Assembly (NCBI GenBank): GCA_038206235.1
Contig: JBBRBB010000004.1
Span: 1-64,000 of the forward strand
DNA: 64,000 nt
Direction of reading: 5' to 3'
Source: JBBRBB01 sp038206235
GTDB lineage: Bacteria > Bacteroidota > Bacteroidia > Chitinophagales > Chitinophagaceae
Shown: piece by piece, positions 8,121 to 17,208 of the stretch
How positions within the stretch are numbered: position 1 is the first letter of the stretch
Layout: every line of letters starts with the position of its first letter
Made by a program: the position numbers and the translations under genes
Notes under the pieces: model-generated
What the model saw: the letters and a program-made list of their open reading frames with translations, nothing else
What the model was told of the DNA's origin: nothing
The model's database searches: none

Positions 8121-10406
8121 ATGAAAAAAATTACATTTCTTATTGTGTGCTGCATCATGTATGCAGGCACTTATGCTCAAAGCTGGAGCCTTACAGGAAA
8201 TACCGGAACTACACCGGGTACCAATTTCCTCGGCACAACAGATGCCAAAGCATTAATGTTTAAAGTAAATAACCAACGCTCCGCCTATATTGACTTTGCC
8301 TTTGCAAAAGCCAATACCTCTTTTGGTTTTCAGGCATTAAAAAATCCTACAGGAAATAACAATGCTGCTTTTGGCTATAAAGCTTCTTTTTCCAACACAT
8401 CAGGAATTTACAATACATCGCTGGGTGCGTATGCACTTTTTTTTAATACTACGGGCTACAGTAATGTGGCGGCAGGCGTTGGCGCTCTTTATAAAAATAC
8501 CGGCATAAGTAATCTTGTTGCTATAGGCGATTCCGCACTTTATAATAACGGTGTTGGTGCAACTGATATTGAAGCAACGGGAAACACCGCAATAGGCTCT
8601 AAAGCTTTATATTTAAACACAACCGGATTTTATAATACCGCGACCGGTTATAATGCACTTCTATCTAATACCAGTGGCGGCGTAAATACGGCAACAGGAT
8701 ATAATGCGCTTATTTCCAATACAACAGGAGGCGCTAACACTGCAACAGGAACTTCTGCTCTTCAATCAAATACAATTGGGTACTCAAACACAGCCACCGG
8801 CACTTCTTCACTATCGTACAATAGTAGCGGTACCCAAAACACAGCAACCGGCAATTATTCGCTTTACTCAAATACCACAGGTTCCTCAAACACGGCAAAT
8901 GGAAATGATGCGCTCTATTCTAACACCACAGGTTATCACAACACTGCAAGCGGCGAGCATGCTCTCTATTTAAATAAAACAGGTTTTTTTAATACAGCGA
9001 GTGGAAGTAATTCACTTTATTTCAATAACAGTGGCAGCTATAATGTAGCAACCGGAAATTATGCATTGTATAATAATACTATAGGGCATAGCAATATTGC
9101 CTCTGGATACACAGCACTGTATGGCAATACTAAAGGATACCGCAATATTGCAATTGGGAAAGGCGCTTTATATAAAAATACAATAGGGCACGATTTAATT
9201 GCCATTGGCGATTCTGCATTATATAATCAGGGTATTGGCAGAATTGGTGGTTTTTTTGGCAATGATACATTCTATTATAACGTGGCTATTGGCACAAAAA
9301 CGCTTTTTAATAATACTTCGGGAGATAATAATATAGCTATAGGTAATTACACTATGTATGATAATACTACCGGCTACACAAATGTAGCCATAGGCAGTTC
9401 GGCGTTAACAAGTAATACCTATGGTCTCGGCAATACAGCAATAGGGGAATTTGCGATGTTTTGGAATGAGTCAGGCTATTATAATACCTCTGTTGGCAGC
9501 CAGTTTGGTGGTGTTGTTGTAAGCTATGATAATAATACCACGCTGGGCTACGATGCATACCCATTCGCCAATAATGCGGTACGAATTGGCAACAGCAGCG
9601 TTACCAGCATTGGAGGGCAGGTGGGCTGGACAAATTATTCAGATGAAAGGGTAAAAAAAGATATAAAAGAAAATGTACCGGGTCTGCAATTTATAAAACT
9701 ATTACGTCCACTAACCTATCATTTCAGTATAGCTAAGCAAAACGAATTGATTGGCAGAAAGAATGATACAGCTAACTGGAAAGGCAAATATGATATTGAA
9801 AAAATAAACTACACAGGCTTTCTTGCACAGGAAGTAGATAAGGCAGCCCGGAAGATAAATTATGATTTTAGCGGCGTTGATAAATCAGGCAAAATTTGGG
9901 GTTTGCGATACAGCGAATTTGTAGTGCCGCTGGTAAAAGCAGTGCAGGAGCTAAGCGGCAATAATGATAGCTTAAGAGAAGTGAATAATCAGCAGCAACA
10001 GCAAATTTCAAACATGCAATTGCGTTTGGATAAAGTAGAGCAAATGCTTTCTTCTTTGCAGCAAAATTTTAATGCATGTAATCCCTGTAATGCAGTTTCT
10101 GGAGCAATATCCTCACAACAATCATCAAAAATTATTTCTGTTAGCAGTGCCTCACTTGAACAAAATATTCCCAATCCCTTCAATCATACAACAACAATCA
10201 ATTACACATTGCCTTCGCAATATTCACCAGCCAAAATTATTATAACAGATAAGAGTGGTAAAGTTTTAAAAGAAGTAAACATTTCAGGCAGTGGCAACGG
10301 AAGTTTGAAAGTAGATGCTTTTTCTCTTTCATCAGGCGCTTATCAATATTCTTTGTATATAGATGGAAAATTGATTAATACAAAGCAAATGATTTTGACA
10401 AAATAA
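8121..10406 (+). CDS. YadA-head-like repeat surface protein with S74 chaperone and T9SS sorting domains (copy 1)
   Basis: A 761-residue exported protein. After a signal peptide (cleaved near AQS, residue 20) and a conserved SWSLTGNTGTTPGTNFLGT start, about 25 degenerate 17-residue units of the form ALYxNTTGxxNTAxGxx (residues 70-490) should build a trimeric left-handed beta-roll, as in YadA heads. The S74 intramolecular chaperone begins at YSDERVKKDIKENVPGL (about 507); in this family a Ser/Lys pair in SDxRxK cleaves the chaperone from the folded trimer. A coiled coil (LREVNNQQQQQISNMQLRLD) and a type A T9SS sorting domain (SLEQNIPNPFNHTT ... SGAYQYSLYIDGK) end the protein. The architecture is seen directly; surface adhesion is inference. 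Confidence 0.85.
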   Translation: MKKITFLIVCCIMYAGTYAQSWSLTGNTGTTPGTNFLGTTDAKALMFKVNNQRSAYIDFAFAKANTSFGFQALKNPTGNNNAAFGYKASFSNTSGIYNTSLGAYALFFNTTGYSNVAAGVGALYKNTGISNLVAIGDSALYNNGVGATDIEATGNTAIGSKALYLNTTGFYNTATGYNALLSNTSGGVNTATGYNALISNTTGGANTATGTSALQSNTIGYSNTATGTSSLSYNSSGTQNTATGNYSLYSNTTGSSNTANGNDALYSNTTGYHNTASGEHALYLNKTGFFNTASGSNSLYFNNSGSYNVATGNYALYNNTIGHSNIASGYTALYGNTKGYRNIAIGKGALYKNTIGHDLIAIGDSALYNQGIGRIGGFFGNDTFYYNVAIGTKTLFNNTSGDNNIAIGNYTMYDNTTGYTNVAIGSSALTSNTYGLGNTAIGEFAMFWNESGYYNTSVGSQFGGVVVSYDNNTTLGYDAYPFANNAVRIGNSSVTSIGGQVGWTNYSDERVKKDIKENVPGLQFIKLLRPLTYHFSIAKQNELIGRKNDTANWKGKYDIEKINYTGFLAQEVDKAARKINYDFSGVDKSGKIWGLRYSEFVVPLVKAVQELSGNNDSLREVNNQQQQQISNMQLRLDKVEQMLSSLQQNFNACNPCNAVSGAISSQQSSKIISVSSASLEQNIPNPFNHTTTINYTLPSQYSPAKIIITDKSGKVLKEVNISGSGNGSLKVDAFSLSSGAYQYSLYIDGKLINTKQMILTK

Positions 10407-10629
10407 AATAAACAATTCCAAAATCATCCCGATTGAAGACGGTGTGTGAGTGGTTCGGGATGCAGCACCTAAAATGATAAACATTTTTGCGGCATCCCCA
10501 TAGCGCAGCGTTATCGGGATGGTTTTGACAAAATAAAAACGCTAAGATGTCTTACACCTCAAAGGCGCAGGACATCTATTGTTACCAATAAACACAACAC
10601 ATCTTTCTTCATTTAAAAAAAATCTCATC
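10407..10629 (+). repeat. Spacer with palindromic repeats and a second adhesin 3'-end relic
   Basis: This spacer repeats the arrangement found before copy 1: CATCCCGATTGAAG paired with TCGGGATG, then CATCCCCATAGCGCAGCG with TATCGGGATG. Bases 10519-10536 then read MVLTK and a stop, again the end of an adhesin gene. The spacer seems to have been duplicated along with the genes. Confidence 0.6.
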
Positions 10630-12846
10630 ATGAAAAAAATTACATTTCTTCTAAGTATGTGCTGCATCATACATGCAGGCATCAATGCGCAAAGCTGGCT
10701 TCTTACAGGCAACGCCGGCACAACTCCCGGCACAAACTTCGTTGGCACCAAAGATGCTAAGGCTCTTATGTTTAAAGTAAACAACAGCAGGAGCGGCTTT
10801 ATTGACTTTGCTTCTGCAAATGCTAATACATCTTTCGGCTTTCAGGCGTTAAAAAATCCTTCGGGTGATAATAATGCAGCTTTTGGCTATAAGGCAAATT
10901 CATTAAATACAACAGGCAGAGTTAATGCAGCATTCGGCGCTTATGCCTTGTATTTTAATACTACGGGCTACAGTAATGTGGCAGCAGGTATTGGCGCTCT
11001 TTATAAAAATACCACGCAACACAATTCTGTTGCTGTGGGAGATTCGGCGTTGTATAACAATGGCATCGGCGCAACCTTTTCTTTTCAGGCTGCAGGCAAT
11101 AGCGCCTTTGGTTCCAAGAGCTTGTACACAAATACAAAAGGTTATTCTAATACTGCGACAGGTTTTCAGTCACTATATTCAAATACTACCGGTTATGAAA
11201 ACACAGCTAATGGTAATAAAGCATTGTTTTCAAATACTACGGGTGCTGACAATACTGCAAACGGCTATTTTGCACTTAATTCTAATACATCAGGTTCGTT
11301 TAATACAGCTAACGGTCACACCGCATTACAGTTTAACACAACAGGCAGTAGCAATGTTGCAATAGGCTACACAGCTATGCGGTTTAATACTACCGGCAGT
11401 AACAACACGGCAACAGGGATAGGCGCGCTTCAAGAAAATAGTACAGGCTCGGATAATGTAGCCAATGGAAAATATGCATTATTATATAATAGTACAGGAT
11501 ACCAGAATATTGCAGTAGGAGTAAACGCGATGTTTGACAATACCACAGGTTATAAAAATACTGCAAGCGGGTATTATGCTTTATTCAATAATACTACCGG
11601 TGCATTTAATACTGCAATAGGAACAGAGGCATTACGCCAAAACACGTACGGCACAAGCAATGCTGCATTTGGAGTAGCAGCTTTATATGCCAACATTTCC
11701 GGCGGTTATAACACTGCTACGGGCAATAATTCTTTAACCAATAATATATCAGGTTCATATAATACAGTAACCGGCGATGAGGCAATGCTTTTAAATACTT
11801 CAGGTGCATTTAATACTGCCGCCGGTGTAGATGCGTTATACAATAACACTACGGCTTATTATAACTGTGCTTTCGGTTATTTAGCCCTGGCTTACGTAAA
11901 CCCGGGTTACAATAATACTGCCGTAGGAGCCTTTGCAGGCCCGGCTATTGACCTCGATGGCATTTATAATACAGTATCGTTGGGAGAAGAGTCAATTACA
12001 ACAGCAAGTAACCAGGCTCGAATCGGCAATGGCGCCACTACAAGTATTGGCGGCTATGCCAACTGGACTAACATTAGTGATGGACGGGTAAAGAAAAATA
12101 TTAAAGCAAATGTACCCGGGCTTGCATTCATCAACAAACTAAAACCTGTTACCTACAATCTCAATTTAGATGCTGCAGATAAAATTATACAACGGACTGC
12201 CAGGAAAGATAAAGAGGGAAAAGCAATAGCACCATTGCAGGATGAAATAATTGCACGCAATGCAAAACAACAAATTGTTTACACGGGCTTCGTGGCACAG
12301 GAAGTTGAAAAAGCCGCCAAAGAATTAAATTATGATTTCAGTGGTGTGGATGCAGCAAAAAATGACAGGGATTTGTACGGATTGAGGTATGCGGAATTTG
12401 TAGTGCCTTTGGTGAAAGCAGTGCAGGAGCTTTCGCAGCAAAATGATGAGTTAAAAAAAGAAAACGAATCTTTCCAAAAACAGATTGATGAATTAAAATC
12501 TATTGTTCTTTCCAATCAGCAGTCAGTTATCAGTCATCAGTCATCAGTAAATCAACAACGAGAAACGAGAAACCAGAAACAAGAAACGGGTTCCCTCGAA
12601 CAAAACATTCCCAATCCATTTAATCGTTCTACAACAATCAATTACACATTGCCACAGCAATATTCAACTGCAAAAATTATCATCACAGATAAGAGTGGTA
12701 AATCATTAAAAGAAGTAAACATTTCAGGCAGTGGCAATGGCAGTTTACAAGTAGATGCTTTTTCTCTTTCATCAGGCTCTTATCAATATTCTTTGTATAT
12801 AGATGGAAGGTTGATTGATACCAAACAAATGATTTTGGCGAAATAA
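10630..12846 (+). CDS. YadA-head-like repeat surface protein with S74 and T9SS domains (copy 2)
   Basis: The best start is ATG 10630 (MKKITFLLSMCC), which aligns with the signal peptides of the other copies; the frame is open 17 codons further upstream. The protein is 738 residues: signal peptide, NAGTTPGTNFVGT start, many 17-residue head repeats (residues 65-450), S74 domain from ISDGRVKKNIKANVPGL, coiled coil (QNDELKKENESFQKQIDEL), a glutamine/serine-rich linker and a T9SS sorting domain (SLEQNIPNPFNRSTT ... KQMILAK). Just before the sorting domain the linker DNA is made of short imperfect repeats of TCAGT and GAAACGAGA type. It is intact. Confidence 0.85.
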   Translation: MKKITFLLSMCCIIHAGINAQSWLLTGNAGTTPGTNFVGTKDAKALMFKVNNSRSGFIDFASANANTSFGFQALKNPSGDNNAAFGYKANSLNTTGRVNAAFGAYALYFNTTGYSNVAAGIGALYKNTTQHNSVAVGDSALYNNGIGATFSFQAAGNSAFGSKSLYTNTKGYSNTATGFQSLYSNTTGYENTANGNKALFSNTTGADNTANGYFALNSNTSGSFNTANGHTALQFNTTGSSNVAIGYTAMRFNTTGSNNTATGIGALQENSTGSDNVANGKYALLYNSTGYQNIAVGVNAMFDNTTGYKNTASGYYALFNNTTGAFNTAIGTEALRQNTYGTSNAAFGVAALYANISGGYNTATGNNSLTNNISGSYNTVTGDEAMLLNTSGAFNTAAGVDALYNNTTAYYNCAFGYLALAYVNPGYNNTAVGAFAGPAIDLDGIYNTVSLGEESITTASNQARIGNGATTSIGGYANWTNISDGRVKKNIKANVPGLAFINKLKPVTYNLNLDAADKIIQRTARKDKEGKAIAPLQDEIIARNAKQQIVYTGFVAQEVEKAAKELNYDFSGVDAAKNDRDLYGLRYAEFVVPLVKAVQELSQQNDELKKENESFQKQIDELKSIVLSNQQSVISHQSSVNQQRETRNQKQETGSLEQNIPNPFNRSTTINYTLPQQYSTAKIIITDKSGKSLKEVNISGSGNGSLQVDAFSLSSGSYQYSLYIDGRLIDTKQMILAK

Positions 12847-12865
12847 AAACAAACTATCACAAAAT

Positions 12866-12893
12866 CATCCCGGCAGCACAGCTTGCCGGGATG
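12866..12893. repeat. Perfect 10-bp inverted repeat of the CATCCCG family
   Basis: CATCCCGGCA and TGCCGGGATG are perfect inverted arms around the 8-base loop GCACAGCT. It lies 20 bases after copy 2 and could act as a transcription stop or mRNA-stabilising hairpin, but no T run follows it. It is the shortest member of the palindromes seen around 7974 and 10424. Confidence 0.6.
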
Positions 12894-12942
12894 TTGCTTT
12901 AAAATAAAACACACATCAATCTTAATTTCAAAAAAGTTCTTT

Positions 12943-14945
12943 ATGAAAAAAATTACATTTCTTATTACATGCTGCATCATGTATGCAGGCACTTATGCAC
13001 AAAACTGGAGCCTTACAGGAAATGCAGGAACTACACCAGGCACTAATTTTCTTGGTACAACAGATGCCAAAGCATTAATGTTTAAAGTAAATAACCAACG
13101 CTCCGCCTATATTGACTTTGCCTTTGCAAAAGCCAATACTTCTTTTGGCTTTCAGGCATTAAAAAACCCAACGGGCAATAACAATGCTGCCTTTGGATAT
13201 AAAGCTTCTTTTTCCAATACATCCGGAAGTTTTAATAGTGCATTAGGTGCTTATGCCTTGTTCTTTAATACTACCGGCTATAGTAATGTAGCAATAGGCG
13301 GAGGTGCGCTTTACAAAAATAAAAGTGGACATAATTTAGTTGCAATAGGTGATTCAGCGCTTTATAATACTACCGTAGGCGGGCTGGTAGCAGTTACTGC
13401 AGTTGGCTCCAAAGCATTATATTCCAATACCACTGGATTCTCTAATACGGCAAGCGGTAGCTCTGCGCTTTATTCCAATACCACCGGATTTAATAATACT
13501 GCCAACGGAGTGAACGCGCTTTTATCCAACACCACAGGAGAGAGCAATACTGCCAACGGAGTGAACGCGCTTTTATCCAACACCACCGGATTCGACAATA
13601 CCGCCACCGGATACCAGGCGCTTCATTTCAACACCACCGGAATTTACAATACCGCTAATGGTTACGCAGCGCTCTATTCCAACGCTACAGGAGACCAGAA
13701 CACCGCTACTGGTTTGGATGCGCTTTTTTCCAATACCAGCGGATTCGACAATACCGCCAACGGAGTGAATTCGCTTTTTTCCACACCATAGGATTCGACA
13801 ATACCGCCAACGGATACCAGGCGCTTTATTCCAACACCACCGGAGTCGAAAACACCGCCAATGGTTTTAATGCGCTTCATTCCAACACCACCGGAAGCTA
13901 CAACACCGCCAATGGTATTAATGGGCTTTATTCCAACACCACCGGAAGCTCCAACACCGCTAATGGATATAGGGCTCTTTATTCTAATAGCACCGGAAGT
14001 AATAACACAGGTCTTGGTTCTTATGCCGACATTACAACAGATGGTTTAACCAATGCCATGGCGATTGGGTCTAGTGCTGCTGTTAATGCATCCAATAAAG
14101 TGGTAGTAGGAAATACTACTGTTACCACAATTGGTGGCTATGCAGGCTGGACCACATACCCGAGTGACAGCCGTTTTAAGAAAAACGTAAAAGAAAATGT
14201 GCCCGGTCTTGCTTTCATAACAAAACTTAAACCCATTACTTATACGATGGATATTGCTGCTATTGATGCGCGGCTGCACCCCAACGGGCAAAGCAATTTG
14301 AGCAAGGCTGATAATAAAAAAATATCCACTGATGAAAAACTTGCAAAAGATGCAAAGAGTAAAATAGTTTACACAGGCTTTATTGCACAGGATGTAGAAA
14401 AAGCAGCAAAAAATTTGAATTATGATTTTAGCGGTGTGGATGCACCCAAAAATGAAAATGACTTTTATGGACTTCGATATGCAGAGTTTGTAGTGCCATT
14501 GGTAAAAGCGGTTCAGGAATTATCAGGTGAGAATAATGAATTAAAAAAGAAAGACGAATTACAGCAGAAACAAATTGATGAATTAAAAACAATAGTGCAG
14601 GCTCTTCAGCAAAATTTCAATAGCTGCAATCCTTGTGCAGTAAACTCATCAGTACAACAGTCAACAAAAATTGTTTCTGTAAGCGGTGCCTTGTTAGAAC
14701 AAAACATTCCCAATCCATTTAATTATACAACAACTATTAATTACAGTTTGCCTCAAACATACAGTTCGGCAAAGATTATTATCACAGATAAGAGGGGTAA
14801 ATCAGTCAAAGAAGCAAATGTTTCTGGCAGTGGAAAAGGCAGCTTGAATATAGATGCATCATCTCTTTCATCAGGCGCTTATCAATATTCTTTGTATATA
14901 GATGGAAGGTTGATTGATACGAAGCAAATGATGCTGGCGAAATAA
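12943..14945 (+). pseudogene. YadA-head-like repeat surface protein with S74 and T9SS domains (copy 3), frameshifted in the repeat array
   Basis: The gene starts at ATG 12943 with the shared signal peptide and reads 282 residues into a near-perfect array of 51-bp repeats, where it hits TAG at 13789-13791. One repeat (13771-13820) is 50 bases long instead of 51: the unit reads TCCACACCATAGG where TCCAACACC is expected. Adding one A restores SNTIGFDNTANG and joins the frame to the rest of the gene: more repeats, the S74 domain (PSDSRFKKNVKENVPGL), a coiled coil and the T9SS sorting domain ending at 14945. The repaired protein would have 667 residues. A single-base change inside an array of identical repeats may be a pseudogene, an assembly error or a phase-variable switch. 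Confidence 0.78.
13465..14024 (+). repeat. Tandem 51-bp coding repeats
   Basis: About eleven consecutive units of 51 bases, each coding 17 residues (ALYSNTTGFDNTANGVN type), start at 13465, 13516, 13567, 13618, 13669, 13720, 13771, 13821, 13872, 13923 and 13974. Neighbouring units are nearly identical, far more so than in the other copies, so they expanded recently. Only the unit at 13771 is 50 bases long. Confidence 0.85.
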
Positions 14946-15332
14946 TTTTTTTGAGCCATAAACCTGTGCTGCTATTAAGCTTTTGTGGAGCCTGCGCTGA
15001 ACTTGTTTCAGTGTCGCACTCTTCAACTGCAGAATAGAATTCGTCATAGCGAAGACAACAGCATAGCATTGTGCGTTGAGTTGTCTGTGGCTATCCCTTG
15101 ATGTTTAGAAGTGAAGTTGAGGAATGACCTACCAGTACATAGCTTCAGGAGATTGCTTCGGAATTGCCTGCGTACAAGCCTAAAAAAATTCCTCGCAATG
15201 ACAAACAAAGCTCAACAGTACAAGAGTGCGACGCAACGGAAGTTTAATTCTTATTCTGCTATTTGGCACAAAAAAAATCTAAATAACAAGTGAAGTCTTG
15301 CACAAATTTTATTAACCAAAAAAAAGTTCTTT
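14946..15332. other. 387-bp spacer of repeat debris, no gene
   Basis: No protein-like frame is present. The spacer contains short inverted segments such as GCCTGCGCTGAACTTGTTTCAG and CAGGAGATTGCTTCGGAATT followed by TTCCTCGCAATGAC. The latter resembles intergenic repeats often scattered in Bacteroidota genomes. It separates copies 3 and 4 and ends at the shared upstream motif AAAAAAGTTCTTT before the next ATG, the same bases that precede copy 3. Confidence 0.45.
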
Positions 15333-17156
15333 ATGAAAAAAATTACATTTCTTATTGTGTGCTGCATCATGTATGCAGGCATCTATGCACAAAGCTGGCT
15401 TATCACAGGCAACAGCGGTACCACAACAGGAACAAATTTCGTAGGCACTAAAGACAATAATGCTCTAATGTTTAAAGTAAATAACCAGCGGTCAGGTTAT
15501 ATTGACTTTGCATCAGGAAAGGCAAATACTTCTTTCGGTTTTCGGGCTTTGATAAATCCCACCGGCAACAGCAATGTTGCATTTGGTTATAAAGCAGGCT
15601 CTTCAAACACCACAGGAAATAATAATGTTTCTGTGGGAGCGTATGCTCTTTTTTTTACTACCACGGGGTACAGCAATATTGCAATGGGTATCGGTGCTCT
15701 TTATAAAAACACAAAAGTGTCGAATGTTGTTGCCATTGGTGATTCTGCTTTATACAATAATGGCAGCGGCTTAACCAGAGGTATTGAACCGTATGGGAAT
15801 ACGGCAATAGGCTCCAAGACATTATACAGCAATACGTTTGGTTATAATAATACGGCTACCGGTTTTCAGTCACTTTATTCAAATACTTTTGGCAATTCAA
15901 ATACCGCTAATGGGTATGGAGCGCTTTATGCCAATACTATAGGAAGTGAAAATGTCGCTTACGGATACCAGGCGCTTTATTCTAATACCGCTGCATCTCA
16001 TAATGTCGCTGTCGGAAAAGGAGCGCTATATAGTCAGTCTTACAATCCAGGCGTTGCATACATCAGTGATAATGTTGCCGTGGGATATGAGGCTCTTTAT
16101 TATAATCAACCCATATCATCTCTCGCTGGCTCTTCAAATACAGCCATAGGAAGCTATGCGCTTCATTCCAACACTACCGGTTACTATAATACAGCCTGCG
16201 GAGACCGGGCACTTTTTTCAAATACAACAGCAGACTTTAATACTGCTTGTGGAATCAGTGCCCTTGCTAATAATACGGCAGACAATAATACCGCCACCGG
16301 AGCAGATGCCTTAAATTCTAATACTACAGGAAATAAGAATACTGCCGATGGAAATTTTGCACTTCAATTCAACTCTACAGGCAGTCAGAATACATCAGTG
16401 GGTTATTTTTCTTTGCACAATACATCTGCATCAGATGGCAATACTGCGGTAGGATACGGTGCAGGCTATATATTCAATAACGGATACTATAATGTATTTG
16501 TTGGTGCTAATACAGATGTGAATGGTTCGGATTACTATAATGTAATTGCCATTGGACAGAGTACAATCTGCACTACACCCAACCAGGTAACTATGGGAAA
16601 TTTGGCTACAGTTTCTTACAGGGCTTATGCTAACTGGAGCAACATCAGCGATGGACGGTATAAGAAAAATATGAGAGAAGATGTGCCGGGTTTGCAGTTC
16701 ATTAATAAATTAAAACCTGTTAGTTATACACTTGACGCTACAGCTATTGATAATTTTCTGCATAAAAACATTCCTGCAGATAAGAATATAAGTGTTGAAG
16801 GAAAAGCTGTAATGGAAAAAGGATTCAAAGAAAAAGAACAAATAAGATATACTGGTTTTGTGGCACAGGAAGTAGAAAAAGCAGCAAAAGAATTAAACTA
16901 TGATTTCAGCGGAGTTGATGCTGCAAAAAATGAAAATGATGTATATGGCTTGCGCTATGCAGAGTTTGTAGTGCCTCTTGTAAAAGCAGTGCAGGAGTTG
17001 TCCAGTCAAAATGATAAATTAAAAGTTCAAAACGAACAACAGGAAAGGATAAACATTAGCCTGCAAAAACAAATAAATGAGCTAAAAGCACTTTTAATTT
17101 CTCAGGGCAAAGAGAATATGGTGGATAAAAAACAAACTGCTTCAAGTCAACAATAA
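15333..17156 (+). CDS. YadA-head-like repeat surface protein with S74 domain but no T9SS sorting domain (copy 4)
   Basis: A 607-residue relative with the same signal peptide (MKKITFLIVCCIMYAG), SGTTTGTNFVGT start, diverged 17-residue head repeats (residues 65-415) and an S74 chaperone (ISDGRYKKNMREDVPGL, about 440). It then has a coiled coil (LKVQNEQQERINISLQKQIN) and stops at ASSQQ. The T9SS sorting domain found at the end of the other copies is missing, and no trace of it remains in the 52 bases before the next gene. The protein should cross the inner membrane but may stay in the periplasm, or use another copy for display in a mixed trimer. That is inference. Confidence 0.82.
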   Translation: MKKITFLIVCCIMYAGIYAQSWLITGNSGTTTGTNFVGTKDNNALMFKVNNQRSGYIDFASGKANTSFGFRALINPTGNSNVAFGYKAGSSNTTGNNNVSVGAYALFFTTTGYSNIAMGIGALYKNTKVSNVVAIGDSALYNNGSGLTRGIEPYGNTAIGSKTLYSNTFGYNNTATGFQSLYSNTFGNSNTANGYGALYANTIGSENVAYGYQALYSNTAASHNVAVGKGALYSQSYNPGVAYISDNVAVGYEALYYNQPISSLAGSSNTAIGSYALHSNTTGYYNTACGDRALFSNTTADFNTACGISALANNTADNNTATGADALNSNTTGNKNTADGNFALQFNSTGSQNTSVGYFSLHNTSASDGNTAVGYGAGYIFNNGYYNVFVGANTDVNGSDYYNVIAIGQSTICTTPNQVTMGNLATVSYRAYANWSNISDGRYKKNMREDVPGLQFINKLKPVSYTLDATAIDNFLHKNIPADKNISVEGKAVMEKGFKEKEQIRYTGFVAQEVEKAAKELNYDFSGVDAAKNENDVYGLRYAEFVVPLVKAVQELSSQNDKLKVQNEQQERINISLQKQINELKALLISQGKENMVDKKQTASSQQ

Positions 17157-17208
17157 CATTCAGGTGAATAATCAATAAATTATCTCATCATCAAAAAAAA
17201 TCTGTATT

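Noticed and set aside
8704..8973. Open frame inside adhesin copy 1 in a shifted frame (likewise 10925-11365 and 22698-23519)
   Set aside because: The 51-bp periodic coding repeats keep the other frames open too; the products are Gln/Leu/Ile-rich repeats without a start context and overlap a well-supported gene.
13465..14024. Regular 51-bp repeats considered as a CRISPR-like array
   Set aside because: The units are directly adjacent without spacers, encode a 17-residue protein repeat and have no cas genes nearby.
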